A stretch of DNA of 64,000 nt from Maea johnstoni (GCA_963942565.1 OZ012694.1:38415385-38479384), one strand, 5' to 3'; counted from the first letter of the stretch, positions 36,199-48,215 are shown. Translations and numbers: made by a program. The notes: a model not told the origin generated them from the sequence alone.

Positions 36199-37566
36199 AT
36201 ACAGATTACGAGTTCCTGTCTTGAAAAAGTAGCCGGAACAAGTGCTCTGTGTCTAGTGTTGCTGGTGGTCCGTGCTGCCGTGAGGGGATCAGGTAGACAC
36301 ATATTTGCTGAACTATCGCCAAAATAAAGGTGCCACACCTTATCATTTCATCAGTTACTTTCTGTGCCGCCACCGCTCTGTGCAAGGTAGGTAGGTCGTC
36401 GACTTGTAGTAGTTCATGCTGAAGTCAGAAATAGAACAGTGTTGAGTGATCCTTAGCATTCATAAAGCCTTTGAGCCAGAAATAGACCATTAAACAAGAT
36501 CTAATGCTTAGATAATATCACTTTTGACAGGTTTTGATCGTTTGATTTATTTAGCTACTAAGTGTTTGATAGAGTGCATGATGAACTCTGTATGAGTCAT
36601 GAGCTCCTGGTTCTTATGTTTATGCTTAGATAGCAGGAGTGGATCTTCAATTTCTGTTTAGGGGGTTTGTTATGTATAAGTATTTTTTTTTCACAGAGAT
36701 GCAAATATATATCATTGATTTAGGGAAAACTTAAGAAAATCAACATTTTTGAAATGTAATTATGGTTTCATCGAACCTCTTGAACACACTTAGTGTCTAC
36801 AACTGGATAGGAGAAAAAGAAACCTTGTTTTTTTGCAAGAAAATAATCAACTAATGGAGTTGTTAAATGTAAAGAGGTATTGAAGTTTAAGTATGGTTCA
36901 CGTGTATCTTGTAGTTATATCGCGACACTATGAGTGTTCAAAATTTCCCTCTGTAGTATACTTTACATAAGGAATTCTGTATGATAATTTGAGCGATGTT
37001 TTTTTATGTGAATAATCAAATATTACAATTTTGAAATTCCATATTTTCATATTGGCTTCTTATAATGGCCAACTTTTTGGATGTTTCTTTTGGTATGACT
37101 GTTGTCATCATCCAAATGAATTTTCAAAAAACTCATTGCCAAACTTGGGATAAGTTACTGTGTAAATTACATGGGATACAGAGTATTTAAAAGTTTGCCA
37201 ATATTTCAAAAGTAAACATCTTCTTGTCAATTTGGCTGAATCTTTCATGGTTGAAAGAATGGAAAAAATTATTACTTCTTACTTTGTTCTTTAAGAAGTA
37301 TGATAATTGAAGTTGGTGGGAAGTAGGAATATTTAGTTTAGACTTCTTATGAATTCTGCGACAGTTGTAGAAACATTCCTTTTATACTTCCTGTGATTCA
37401 ACACCACAATACAAGTTAACTTGCAATCCAGCAGCCAGGTATTGTAAGACCTCAAGGGTCCTATCAGTGGGTTGAGTGTTATTTTAGTATTTACATTATT
37501 TACATAAAGGTGATAGGGCTCCATTATCTGGTACTCAAACAGCCATGATAACTGCCTTTAAGTGGT
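36199..37566. other. Mostly unique non-coding DNA; GC-richer block at 36230-36400
   Basis: 36230-36400 has mixed composition and ends ctctgtgcaag|gtaggt, a good splice donor context, with a possible acceptor tttcatcag at ~36354. That 32-nt segment is open in the frame needed by the candidate exon at 44076. Too short to call as an exon. 36400-37566 is AT-rich with nothing recognised. Confidence 0.25.
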
Positions 37567-39400
37567 TTAACCCATTAATGCTTGCATTGTCCAACCCAGA
37601 GGCAAAATATCTTTAGATTTTGATTACGTCTTTAAATATTTATCAAATATTAAAACATTTCTTTCAGTGAGAGGCAAGCTTACTTCCTTTATTTAAAAAA
37701 AATATATTGCCTGGTCTAAATGTTCTAATGAATTCTCTAAGATGTCAGACTTGGCTCTTTGTGGATGACTTGGTTATGGAAATCACATCATCGGGATCAG
37801 TGAAATGTGCTTAATCATTACAGAATTAGGTTTGTCCTCCTTATCTCAAAGTAAACACTTAAGTTGATTGCAGTACAGTGACAAGATTAATCCAGTTATG
37901 CTAATCATGCATTAAGATAAAGTCTCCATGCATGATTGATGAATTGCAATGGATATTTCTGTCTATCATATCCGCTTATTTGACCCTTTCTTGCACAGAG
38001 TTCCTTTAACAAGTTTATTCAGATGCTAATCTAAACATTCCATGGTAATTAAGTATAGATATGCCAAAAATATTGGATGGTATTGCTTAACATGCGTATC
38101 TTAAAATTTCAAGGAATTTCTTGGATATTCCTCGGAAAACCCCAGGAATTCCTTGGTATTCACAGATCCATTTGTATTGGTAAAGGTTAACCTTTTGTCG
38201 GATTCATACAGACTTTTTACTTTGGCCTGGCATTTTGGGCTGCTGCCAGTTTTTTTTAACCAGCTGAATGAAGATTTCCTCATAGGGTTAAACATAAAAT
38301 TAGTCCTTTCTTCTCTGGGAAGAAAATTGCATTATATTCCTCCTGTTGGTTATACTAGCATCTGTCTAGAGAAGATCAATTTTGACTTATTTTATGGGTT
38401 TGTTTTTTCCAGCAAAATATCTATATCCATACATTCAACACCAATTAATGGAAAACGTTCATTGGCACTATAATCTGCTGTCTTACAAAAAAAAGCTTAA
38501 AACTTTATGCAGGAACTATATATTCGAAATACATATTTTAAATAAATAGTTCCTGCTTTATGGTACATGACCATCCTCTTTTTTTATTTCAATAATTAAT
38601 AAAATGATCTATTTAATTAATAGAAGCTGTACAGCACATTTGAAGATATTGTTGTTTGTAGGCAATATCATTAGTATGTAGCTCATGCTTATCACTGGCA
38701 TTAATTGATTGATATTTAATTGATAGCTAGGTGATGTGTGAACTATTAGTCTGAGTATGTGGTTTCAAATTTAGTCATTGGGCATGATGCATGATGGGTG
38801 TAATACTAGATGCATATAGTGAAAGGAAAATATTTTTCCACTGGGATTGCAAGCTGGGTTGAAAGTATTTAGGATCAAGTGATTTGCCCCATACATAATA
38901 CTATTAGCAATGTTCCAATAAGTCACTGTCGCCAAACCCCAAAAGTCTACAAAAGTCAAGACATCATGCGGAGCAGAGAGCGGGGTGTGTATATTCACTG
39001 TTCAGGTCACTGCGCCCTTCCGCCTTTTTCGTGAAATATGGTCTATTTCAGTGTGAGGTAGACAGCATGGTCTACATGTCCCCACGCAGGGCTACCATAA
39101 CACTCCTCTGCCTGATTTATACATCTCCTTTAACACTTTCCTTACCAGAGCTAACTCTGATGAGTGGCATCTGGATCTATCAGACTTACGAAAATAACTC
39201 CTTGCATGAACTTAGAAAAATGTTTGAAGGAGATTTGTAGGTTATTTCCTTATGAACATCTCTTTTTTAAATATTTTTTCAACAAGTGCTTTTTAGAGAG
39301 ATAATCACCTAGAAAGCCTAGTCTTTTTGGGGCACTGAATTGGTTAAAGTGCTGAAGGCTGAAGTTAAGACTGCATATATACTACCAGGGTGAGAATAAC
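37567..39400. other. Non-coding stretch with repeat fragments
   Basis: Starts with ttaacccattaatgcttgc (CCCAT-type TTAA end, no partner found). At 38100-38180, aaggaatttcttggatattc and caggaattccttggtattca resemble 41390-41463 and the tandem repeat at 7085-7345: a small dispersed family. Open frames of 64-106 residues here have no recognisable motif. Confidence 0.4.
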
Positions 39401-40052
39401 TTGTCAGGCGTGTCCAAATATTTTACTCCTGGGTCACTGACTCTTATGCCTTGAGCAGAGTAGTTGTTGGTAGCTGCTATGCGACTTTCGGTAAAAAATG
39501 TTATCACCAAGTGGAACTACCATATAACCATTATTAATACCAGTAAAATAGCCAATTAAAATTAATTGAGTCCACATTTTTATATTATTTTTGCATCAAG
39601 CAATGGCCGATAAAAATTAATTGAATACACATGTTTTAATTATGTTTGCGTCAAAATAATATCTACTATTAGGTAGAAATATCTGGTAGGCTCAACAAAC
39701 AATGTCCTGATATTTGTAGAGTTAAAAGTGCTGAGGGATGAAGTCTGTCTCCGGTGCTGGTGCGACAAATGTGCAGAGCTGGCTTATTCTTAAACAACTA
39801 GTCAGGACACTATTTTATTACTAGTCAAGTCATTACAGTACTTTTCAGATTTGCCAGATATAGCAGTACTGCTGAATTCTCTTATGGCTAATACCAATAA
39901 ACTGACATCTGGTGCGGAAATTAAGAACTAAACTGAACTCAGCAAGCACAGTGATATTATTTAGACAGCAAGCATTATAAGAGAGCATGCAATATACAGA
40001 AATACAAATGTATTCAGCCTGGTATCGAGGCTAGTCAGAACTGTGTACACAT
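39401..40052. other. Non-coding stretch
   Basis: No gene seen. A short inexact duplication (aattaattgagtccacattt at ~39558 and aattaattgaatacacatgt at ~39616) lies here. Confidence 0.5.
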
Positions 40053-40061
40053 GAATCACCT

Positions 40062-40288
40062 TAGCCTAGCTACAAGGCTTTATTGTGTTTTTACTTTATA
40101 ATATGTACAGGTATGCCTGCATCTATACTACATGGGGACTTGTGACCCACTGTTTAATAGCTATTTAGTTCACATAATTGCCACACGAGGGGCTGTAATG
40201 GTAGTATTTCCATCTACCCCTTCTAGCATACCACAGTGCCATCTATAGGCAAGAGACGACATCTAAATATGGCCTGGAAGGCAGGTTA
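40062..40288 (-). mobile_element. Miniature element with 9-bp target duplication (TAGCCT ends), copy 1
   Basis: 227 bp from tagcctagctacaaggc to cctggaaggcaggtta. Perfect 9-bp direct repeats gaatcacct flank it (40053-40061 and 40289-40297). It is the reverse complement of the family member at 53974-54174. Imperfect TIRs of ~16 bp (TAGCCTAGCTACAAGG against TAACCTGCCTTCCAGG). A 9-bp duplication fits Mutator-like non-autonomous elements, but the superfamily is inferred. Confidence 0.85.
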
Positions 40289-40297
40289 GAATCACCT

Positions 40298-42081
40298 ATA
40301 CCACTTACCTTGGCCTTTATTTAGCCAGGGGGATGTCTGGGTGTCATTTGGATACCCTAACTCTCAAAAATCACACAACAGGATGACCAAATACTTCTGT
40401 GAGAAATTTAAAAATATATCAATTTCAAGCAAATAATTGAATATTGTCACCTCACTATAATGACACCCATGACATTGCATTTATATAAGGATATTGTATA
40501 TACCTATTCTCAATAAGTAAGTACATGCTTATATGGTTATTTGAATAAATTGTGGTCTCCATTGAAAAAAAATAAGATGCCTAAAAAAATTAGTATTGCC
40601 AGTTTAGAAACAGTGTCTAAATCCTGGCTAAGACCATATAATATAAGTTCTCACAAAAGATAATATTTGCACTGCATTTAACTCATTCATGCTTAGAAAT
40701 CTATTTGACAATTATCAACCAGATATTTATTATAACACTTATAAAACTCAGGGTGATCAAAATGGGCAATCATTAGAAATGTGGATGTCTAATTTTCCAT
40801 GTGGAAATTTTAGAAAATTCCTGACTAAATTATTTGGATGCTTTTCTTATATATCTTTGTAGAAAATGGCCATATTTTCTTAACAAAATATCTTGCACTT
40901 TCATATTATTTATGAGTTTTTTAAATCAATTTTAAATATTTTTCCTATATTTCTATAAAAAAAATCAGAATTTCCTTATAAATGGCCTTTACATCCCTGG
41001 CATATTTGAAATTATCCTTCAATTTCCTTTTCTGCCCAATCCATAGCTTTTTTAGGATATTTCCCTCTATATTTGCATAAAATGGTGTTTGTACAAATAG
41101 GCCTATATTTTCACGTATTCCTGGCAGGCCCAGCTCTTTCAACCTATAATGAAAATCCTTTCTCCCTCCGGTGAGCCATATCACTGATCTGTGAACATAA
41201 CATGGCTGGAAATGGAACATTTTCCATTGGATCGCTGAACCGAGAATACAGCCTGAACGCCTACTAATCGCTTATTCAAGTGATTGGCCAAGCCTTCAAT
41301 CAATGCTTGGTCCCCTACTCCCACATGTTGCCTTCAAATGGAATCTTAGCCTAGCTACCAGGCTTCCCTGACCAAATATACCTTAGACTTCCTGGGAAAT
41401 CCAGGGATTTCCCTAGGATAATCCTAGGAATTCCTTGGTATTCCCAGCTATATTTGGTATGGGTTTACTGTGTAGGGCTTGGTACCAGTACTCAATACAT
41501 TACCAATATCGATATTGAATGGGGAAAAAGTATTGTATTGAAAAAGTTAATTATCATATAGTATCGTTAAGATTTAAGATAGATAGAAAATTGACTTCTC
41601 CACACAAAGGTATTTCGCTCTTTTTTGGTGAGAAGCTTGTAGGGGCTAGATGAAATTAAACTAATCAGAAAGTAAAAAAGTAGGAAGTCCTTCTCTGGCT
41701 CTGCTCACCTGGATGATAATAAAGATTAAATCAACAAAATACATTGCATTCTTTACCATCTCATTGATGGAGGCTAGTCAGGTCAGGTCACTGTTTGACA
41801 AATTTGGTCAATTAATATGGTGAAAGATTCTTGGCACATTGTGCACATTTTATGTCATCAATTTTCAGGTCTAGCAAAACTATCTGTGTGCTAGTAAACA
41901 TTGAGGTAACTCGGCCCTGCTCGGCTAATGAAAATATCTGTTATTGTTGAGACCTGCTGAGTGACCTGAATCGTGTGACATGAGGCCCCTTGACCATGCA
42001 GGGTCAATGTCCATGCTGAATGGATTGCTGAAATTTTTAAGCCATTATCAATGCCTGGAGATCTCTAATAAGTGTCTGGAC
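40298..42081. other. Non-coding stretch
   Basis: No gene recognised. It contains ttagcctagctaccaggctt at ~41346 (a lone end of the 9-bp-TSD family), the ccagggatttccctagg / aggaattccttggtattccc segment at 41390-41463, and taactcattcatgcttag at ~40680 (CCCAT-like TTAA end). The 91-residue frame at 40945-41220 on the minus strand has no recognisable domain. Confidence 0.5.
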
Positions 42082-42288
42082 TTAACCCTTATGCAGCTTG
42101 TGCCTAATTTTGCCAGTGCAAAATAATGCAAAAAAACTGAAACTAACTGAAATCCTGGCATGTTTATACTCATCTGAGAATTAATACTCAGTGATAGCTT
42201 TCCAATTAATACCAACATGACAGGGTTAAATCTTTGTTTCCTTGTGCTATGAACAAATGAAGCCTTAGAATAGGAAGGGAAGGGTTAA
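42082..42288 (+). mobile_element. TTAA miniature element, family 1, complete
   Basis: ttaacccttatgcagcttg at the left; aggaagggaagggttaa at the right; interior motifs of family 1 in order. 207 bp, diverged in the middle. Confidence 0.75.
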
Positions 42289-42766
42289 GATATATTTCCA
42301 AGTATAGTTGATAAAGTTTGAAAAGAAAATGAAAAAACATTTTTTTAAGAAGAATTTGAATTGTGCCAGACCAAAAGGATGCCAGCACATGGCATGAATA
42401 TGCAAAACAGGATTCTGCCAATTAAGCGCTCTGACAGACAGAGAATTATGGAAATGTTTTTTGTCAACAGAGCGATTTTCTATGACTTCATTTATCAGAC
42501 AAAAAGGTCATGAGAAGGTCAATGATTTATCATTCACTTCCTGTGAAGCTCCTGAATATTTGTAAAATATGTGCAGATGCGCATCAGACCAACTAGGGTT
42601 TGAAATTCCATGAAACAGATTATTATTACTAGATGTGTGTCTTATTTTGTTAACCTATACATTATTTTGAATTTTTGATCATACTTATTTAGTGAATTCT
42701 GCATCATTTGGAAAATATTTCTATACACTTTTTATGAGAAACTAAGACTAGGCATTAATGGGTTAA
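42289..42766. other. Non-coding stretch ending in an inverted CCCAT terminus
   Basis: AT-rich, no gene. It ends ggcattaatgggttaa (42751-42766), the right terminus of a CCCAT-type element whose left end I could not place. Confidence 0.4.
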
Positions 42767-42976
42767 TTAACCCATTCATGCCTGGAGATCTTGAAGGAGG
42801 TTGCTAAATAGATCTATTTTACTTTTATGATAAATTAATCAGAAAAAATATTTGAAGGAGAGTTAATAGTTGTTTCTAGTTTAAATTTCCACTTCAAATA
42901 TGTCCATAAAAAATATTTTCTTTGTTAATAGGGAGAAAAAAAATCCAGGTCTTTTGGGTAGGCTTAAAAGGGTCAA
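42767..42976 (+). mobile_element. TTAA miniature element, CCCAT family
   Basis: Starts ttaacccattcatgcctgg, directly abutting the inverted terminus that ends at 42766, and probably ends ggcttaaaagggtcaa near 42976. AT-rich and non-coding. The right boundary is uncertain. Confidence 0.45.
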
Positions 42977-44075
42977 GCAAGTACATGGATGAACCAATTA
43001 CACTTCTCCCTTTCCTAGAATAATCATCTGCAGACAGGACTTCTATTCCCAGTAATTACCTTTCTCATATCTTAGAAGAATAAAAGAATGGATATGTAGT
43101 GAGATACCAATTACTATATGTGCTATAGTGAAGACCTGGATATGCCAGGGGTCTCAAATCTTGCCTGAGTGTGATGTCACTAGGAGACAGAACTATGAGG
43201 GCACTGATATCATTTACATTTCAGAGAAACTTGCACACCAACATGCGCAGAACACAACTTTTGAGCTATTCACAGCAGCCAGATTGTTCTGGTTGATCGG
43301 CTGGTTTCATATCCATTTGTCTTTATTCATCTAAGCTCATATGAAATACACAGTAGTTTATTTTTATGCCTTATGATCAAGCTGCTATCAATAATAAATA
43401 GACCAGTATATGGGATTAGCATTTCTGCCCTGCAGTGGCAACATGTTGCAGCCTCTGCTGTTTCGATCATTATCACAAAGGGGATAGACTTGCTCCCAGT
43501 CAATGAAATTTAATCATTATTTACCATGACCCCTTGACCCCTTATAAGATGTAGCCTGGATGCTATTGTAGTCTGGAAAATAACTTAGGAATAACAAATG
43601 AATTTACAAAGTATTTGAGACAATGAGGTGAGCTGGGTTTTCCAGTAACATTGCTAAAGTAGGCTACTGCCTGTGTTAGCATGGAGTTTTGAAATATTCA
43701 AGCCATTTTAAGGAACAACATGTATAGATAGTAGATGTGTTGAATTATTTATTCATTTAATTTAGCACCAACATGATATTTCTGACAATTTCAAAGAAAT
43801 TCAACATGATTTTGAAAAAAAAATAATGCTTTTTTATCAATGGCTCTTTTGATGATTAATATGTATGGATAAGTTAACTAATTCATTCTTTATTAAAGCA
43901 CTAACATGACATTTCTGACAAAAATTCAACAAGTTTTGTGAGTCATTTCTGATGCAGTTGTTATTGTTGTTGTTGTTGTTGATTCTAAAACCATATTTAT
44001 TATTTTAAAAAAGAATAATGCTTTTTATTAATGTAATAATCACTTGACCTTTACCTTTGTTTTATTTGTTTTCAG
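42977..44075. other. Non-coding stretch with a dispersed repeat fragment
   Basis: At 43160-43290, gatgtcactaggagacag, gagggcactgatatc, gcacaccaacatgcgcag and cttttgagctattc match 60400-60510 (gacgtcactaggaggcaa, gcacatgcgcataatgcac, cttgagtggttc). This makes the 68-residue frame at 43128-43334 a repeat, not a gene. A short (TTG)n lies at ~43960-43981. Confidence 0.5.
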
Positions 44076-44118
44076 GTCAACACACAGTCATGCAGCAGTC
44101 CTTTAACAAGTAAACCAG
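44076..44118 (+). CDS. Candidate internal exon A of an unrecognised gene
   Basis: 43 nt preceded by a long pyrimidine-rich tract ending tttgttttcag and followed by gtaggt, i.e. good splice acceptor and donor contexts; a branch-point-like cttgacc lies ~34 nt upstream. Only the first frame is open across the segment: VNTQSCSSPLTSKP plus one leftover base. That phase matches candidate exon B at 48677 without a stop. I do not recognise the protein. Very short, so chance is a real alternative; transcript evidence would decide. Confidence 0.35.
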
Positions 44119-44384
44119 GTAGGTCACTGTTTCCCAACCCATAGCTGAGATAAAGGACAGCATAACTATTTTGACACTCAATATATATGTGTTTCTTACC
44201 ATAAGCTCCAAGTGGTTGTGGAGGTCAGATTAGTTTATACTCATCTCACCAGGTGGTGTTAGTTTATTACCTGATGCCAATAGAGACAGGACAGATCAGG
44301 TGGCGCCATCTATAGGTGATTGGCAGTACATCACTTACGTAGGTCAACTCAGAGGGAAAGGCTAACATATCAGGCACTACCAGC
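44119..44384. other. Non-coding; intron-like if exons A and B are real
   Basis: Nothing recognised except loose resemblance of ccatctataggtgattgg (~44308) to the interior of the 9-bp-TSD family. Confidence 0.4.
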
Positions 44385-44830
44385 GTAATTCAATTCAATT
44401 CAATACTTTGTTTCGGACAAAGGAGGTCCATATATATATTATATAGGTACAAAAATGACTAGAAGTTGTATAGAGAAGTCTCCCAGTGTTTTACCTACAT
44501 TACTATCTATAATGTACTTTTCTTTTTTTCCTTTTTTTTGCTTAGTTCCTCCTACTTCTCAATTTGCATGCATGCAGACCCCCCAGTCCGAAATCCTGAC
44601 AACTTTGGTGATATCTATTTGACAAAAGCACTTTTTTAATCTATTCCTAAAAGGGGTTTTAATCAGACTCCTCTCCTTAAAATATTAAAAAAAAGTTAAC
44701 ACAGACTTTAAGGCAAAATGTTTATTGTAGAAATACTGTAGCTCCAACTTCTCCCAGATGAAGTTATTAAGGGAAGGATCGAATGTAATTCCTGTATTCC
44801 CAAAAGTGCTGTGGCGCTCTCTTGGTGAAC
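44385..44830 (-). mobile_element. Possible 3' fragment of a LINE, minus strand
   Basis: Read on the minus strand, this segment ends in a tandem pentanucleotide tail (three ttgaa-type units, + strand aattcaattcaattcaata at 44388-44406). Non-LTR retrotransposons of the CR1/L2 kind end in short tandem tails. A short stretch upstream on that strand is open and basic (RSLIKTPFRNRLKKCF). Highly decayed; could be unrelated. Confidence 0.25.
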
Positions 44831-45028
44831 ATCAACATGCAATTTTAATCTGTCAAATTAAATAATTACCATTCATAATTTGAAAATTATGATACTTTTT
44901 AGCCTTATATGATCTCTGCAATATTGCGCATGATTTATTCATGAGCAATTAAATTGCATACCAGAAAGATTACAGTACACACACTGTGGCAAGTAAACAG
45001 GGCAAGATTACTCTCAATCAATAAAGCT

Positions 45029-45220
45029 TAGGCCTAAAAAAGTTGTTTGTTTCCTGTAACCTTACCCTAATGAGTTTTTACTCACCCTTCCTATTCCAAA
45101 TCAACGAAACATGTATGAAACACATTTTTTGTAAAAAAAGAATTAAAAAAAAGTTTTACTGACCTACCTGCCCTATTTTTTACGGACCATTACAGGAAAC
45201 AAACAATATTTCTAGGCCTA
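45029..45220. mobile_element. Miniature TIR element with TAGGCCTA ends, copy 2
   Basis: Left end taggcctaaaaaagttgttt then gtttcctgtaac; right end ccattacaggaaacaaac then aatatttctaggccta. The inverted termini agree over ~30 bp. TA at both ends would suit a Tc1/mariner-type target, but this is uncertain because TA also belongs to the terminal palindrome. Same family as 34450-34684. Confidence 0.65.
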
Positions 45221-45478
45221 TTATTGAGTCTTCTAGTAAAACGTAGGATAAAAGAAGAAAGATATACTTTTAAAAGATTACAAGTAATCTACAGATTGAT
45301 TTCTATTTCTAAAAATGTATTACCGACCTACCTGCCCTATTTTTTACGGACCATTACAGGAAACAAACAATATTTTTTCCATACCTATTATTGAGTCTGC
45401 TAGTAATAGGTAGGATAAAAGAAGAAAGATATACTTTTGAAAGATTACATGTAATCTACAGATTGATTTCTTTTCATT
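45161..45478 (+). repeat. 164-bp tandem duplication including the right end of the TAGGCCTA element
   Basis: gacctacctgccctattttt begins both copies (45161 and 45325). Each continues through the element terminus and its flank (attgagtct, aggataaaagaagaaagata, agattacangtaatctacag). The duplication happened after the element inserted. The second copy has lost the exact taggccta terminus. Confidence 0.9.
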
Positions 45479-46149
45479 ATTATTTTTTGCAAATAAGTAG
45501 AAAAGATGAAATTATTATTAATCTAAGCATGAACATTTTTGAATGTGTTATTGTATATTTTTTCCATACCTTATTTGCCGTGTATAGAAAAATCCTAATT
45601 GGATAAATTAAATAACTAATCTGAGCATGAAAATCTTTGATTGTTTCATTTTTTTGCATTATTCTCATTTTTGATCTTTTCTTTGTGCAAGAATAAGTGG
45701 CATGGAAGCGAAACAGGTGAAAGTCGTTGAGGCGGAACCCAGTCAATAGGGTTTTCCTTCGCGCAGCTGAGCGGCCACTGCCAGAATGAGCAAACCAATC
45801 AAGAGTGTTTGCATGTTTCATCTATATTAACAACAATAATCGATACACTTTTATGGGATGGGGAATGGTGTGCTGAGCCTGGCGAGAAGGAGTGCTGCTT
45901 GTAGTGGCAGGGGGTTTTCTGGAATGTGCATGGCTGTCTTATTATATAAGCTAGGTGGATTAGTTTTCTCATACTGTGCTAGCATGGTAGACTATGGGCT
46001 CTGCTTTATGGAGCCAAGACTATTTCTCCCACTACTTTTGTTGTAGTAGTTCTTTTTAAAAAAAACATATCCATTCCCATCCATTATCCTTTCCCCCTCA
46101 CATTCCTTACCCTTGTGCTGCTCTCTTCCTATCTTTTTAGACTACTTTT
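45479..46149. other. Non-coding stretch
   Basis: No gene recognised. Overlapping open frames on both strands near 45480-45820 and 45858-46046 show no domain or codon pattern I can support. Confidence 0.5.
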
Positions 46150-46480
46150 TTGTCATAAATATCATTATCATCGCCATTATCATCATCATCATCATTGTTG
46201 CGTCATCATCATCATCATCATCATCTTCCTTATCCTCATTTTTGGTTTGTCTTAGATCATTATCATCATCATTATAATCATTATCATTTGGGTCTGCCCT
46301 TTTAGATCATCCTCAGTTCCTCACTATCATCATCATCATCATTTTATAAATCATAATCGTCACGATTATCATAATTGCCACCATCATCATCTTCATCATT
46401 ATCATCATCATCATTTTATAAATCGTAATAGTCTCAATTAGTATATTTTTAATCATCATCATCTTCTTTCTTATCCTCTC
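46150..46480. repeat. Imperfect (ATC)n microsatellite region
   Basis: Repeated blocks of atc/tca separated by short unique bits. Confidence 0.95.
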
Positions 46481-46850
46481 TCCTTTTTTGAAAGTGTGTG
46501 TAGATGTGGAACAGGGAGTCAGAACAATCCGTGTCTTATAGTCATAATTCTGCACCGACACTTCAAGGGACTAAAAATAGGCTTTAAATGACTTGTGTTT
46601 TTTGTAACCTTTAGAAATCTAGCTTAGATAAGGTTTGCTGAATACCAGACAGTCTGGATGAGTTAGCATGATGTGTTACTCATAAGCAAAATTGCTCTTA
46701 AGAGTAAATAATGCCATATACTTTAATAGGTGTATGTTATAAAGTCAAGGCCGATCACAGCACAGCATATTTGGGGGTAGCTGTGCGGAAAATCAGTTTG
46801 AATATTGTCACCAGGTGGCACTACCATATCAGCCTTCATAGCAAATAGTA
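46481..46850. other. Non-coding stretch
   Basis: No gene seen. tattgtcaccaggtggcact near 46805 resembles tgttatcaccaagtggaact near 39500, a small dispersed similarity. Confidence 0.5.
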
Positions 46851-47022
46851 AAATGATATAACAAACCTGAAAAATGACTAAAACCTTAAAATATGGGTAC
46901 TTAAAACGAGAGTACTCAGTGAGAGCTATCCAATGAATTCAACATGACAGGGTTTAAATGCAAAAATCTTTGCATCCTTGTGCTTTGGGCGAAAGTTTTA
47001 GCCTCAGCATTGGAAGGGTTAA
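46851..47022 (+). mobile_element. TTAA miniature element, family 1, 5'-truncated
   Basis: Family-1 interior (acctgaaaaatgactaaaac, gagagctatccaatgaat, aacatgacagggttt) and intact right end gcctcagcattggaagggtt plus aa. Confidence 0.75.
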
Positions 47023-47538
47023 AGATTTCCTTGGAGAGATTTTTACTATAAACACTGTCAGGCTGCATTTGGCTGTGTAAGTATGGCATAGCTGGGTAAA
47101 CAGACTGAACGAAAGTATTTAGTATGTAATTTGCCTATTCCATAGACAAGAAGTTAGTCTACTCCCTGAAGAGCTGACCCTGGGGATGAACTGGTTAAGG
47201 TGAGTCTGACATGAATAGGAATGACTGATCTTCAAATCCTCATTAAATATTCGGCATAGTTTTTCATTAGGGGTCAACAGCCAGAGGTGAACGAAACGTG
47301 TGCTACTATCCTCTTATAAATCCATACGCAGTAAGTATAGTGCAGATGCGCTGCCTAGATGCTGATAAAGCTATAAATGGCTTCACCCTTGACTCGCGCA
47401 CAGTCCATCACAACAGAGAATAGTAAACAAGCTCTACTTGTAGCTCTCTTGGTGATCAGACTGACTGTATGTTAGCCTGCCTTCCAGGTCATATTAGATA
47501 GATAATGTTTATTTCAAATCGGTGATAATTTTCCTAAT

Positions 47539-48096
47539 TCATATATATATATATATATATATATAAGGGCTGTCATCGATACCGGCAGTATCGTTGGATC
47601 GCTGGCGAAGCCCTAGCGATAATCGATACGCCAGAAATGCTGGGGTATCGATTCGCTATAAAAAATAATAAAAAACTGGTTGGATACGTTGCAACTCGTG
47701 AAAACTGCCGTAACCAACCAGAAATCTTTTTTTAAAAAGTCCAAATAAGCGAGAACTTACCTCAATTCAAAAACGGAAGTTGAATTGAGGACGGACGATC
47801 TCTGGCGCACTACTGCGCAGGTCACCGCAATGCATTGTGGGGTCCCGTCGAGACGATGACGGGCGAAGATATATCGGCGCTAATGGCGAGATCGCAAATT
47901 GTAGGTAGATTTTAGTTATTGTTAGAGGCGGGGAATGAAAATTTAATGCGTGAAAAGCTAATTGCATATATATTAGCCAAAAACCAAGCGTGAGACAATT
48001 TCTAGTGTGAATCGATAGCGAATCGAATCGAAGTGCCGTATCGGTAAATATCTTTTCGATTATCGAATCGCTAAAAAATCCTTAGTGATGACAGCC

Positions 48097-48162
<66 letters not shown>
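47539..48162. repeat. (TA)n microsatellite split by an insertion
   Basis: TA runs at 47540-47564 and ~48099-48162 lie on the two sides of the TIR element at 47566-48098. Confidence 0.9.
47566..48098. mobile_element. hAT-like TIR element, 533 bp, non-autonomous, in (TA)n
   Basis: Left end AGGGCTGTCATCGATACCGG; right end reversed AGGGCTGTCATCACTAAGG. AGGGCTGTC is a common hAT-type terminus. Both subterminal regions are full of tcgat/atcgaatcg motifs. A target duplication cannot be read because both flanks are TA repeats. No open frame of note. Confidence 0.65.
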
Positions 48163-48169
<7 letters not shown>

Positions 48170-48215
48170 TTATATATAATATCGTAAAACCTGGATGTGC
48201 CTAGTAGCTAGGTTA

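Larger units (their letters stand above)
47473..48215 (+). mobile_element. Probable 9-bp-TSD miniature element, copy 3, with nested insertion
   Basis: Starts tagcctgccttccaggtc and ends cctagtagctaggtta, the termini of the family at 53974-54174. The flanking 9-mers actgtatgt and gctgtaatt agree at 6 of 9 positions, so this would be an old copy. Its interior is expanded by a (TA)n tract and by a hAT-like element. Confidence 0.5.

Noticed and set aside
35682-36232. Proline-rich frames in the 58-bp minisatellite
   Set aside because: Homopolymer length changes shift the frame from unit to unit; no conserved reading frame.
36355-36386. 32-nt segment between tttcatcag and gtaggtag as another exon upstream of candidate exon A
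   Set aside because: Phase would fit, but the segment is too short for the open frame to mean anything and the acceptor is weak.
43128-43334. 68-residue frame with hydrophobic C-terminus
   Set aside because: The DNA matches a dispersed repeat at 60400-60510 in which the frame is not kept.
45480-45821. 113-residue minus-strand frame
   Set aside because: Its start lies in a mixed block and its end in AT-rich DNA; no domain, no splice sites and an overlapping plus-strand frame.
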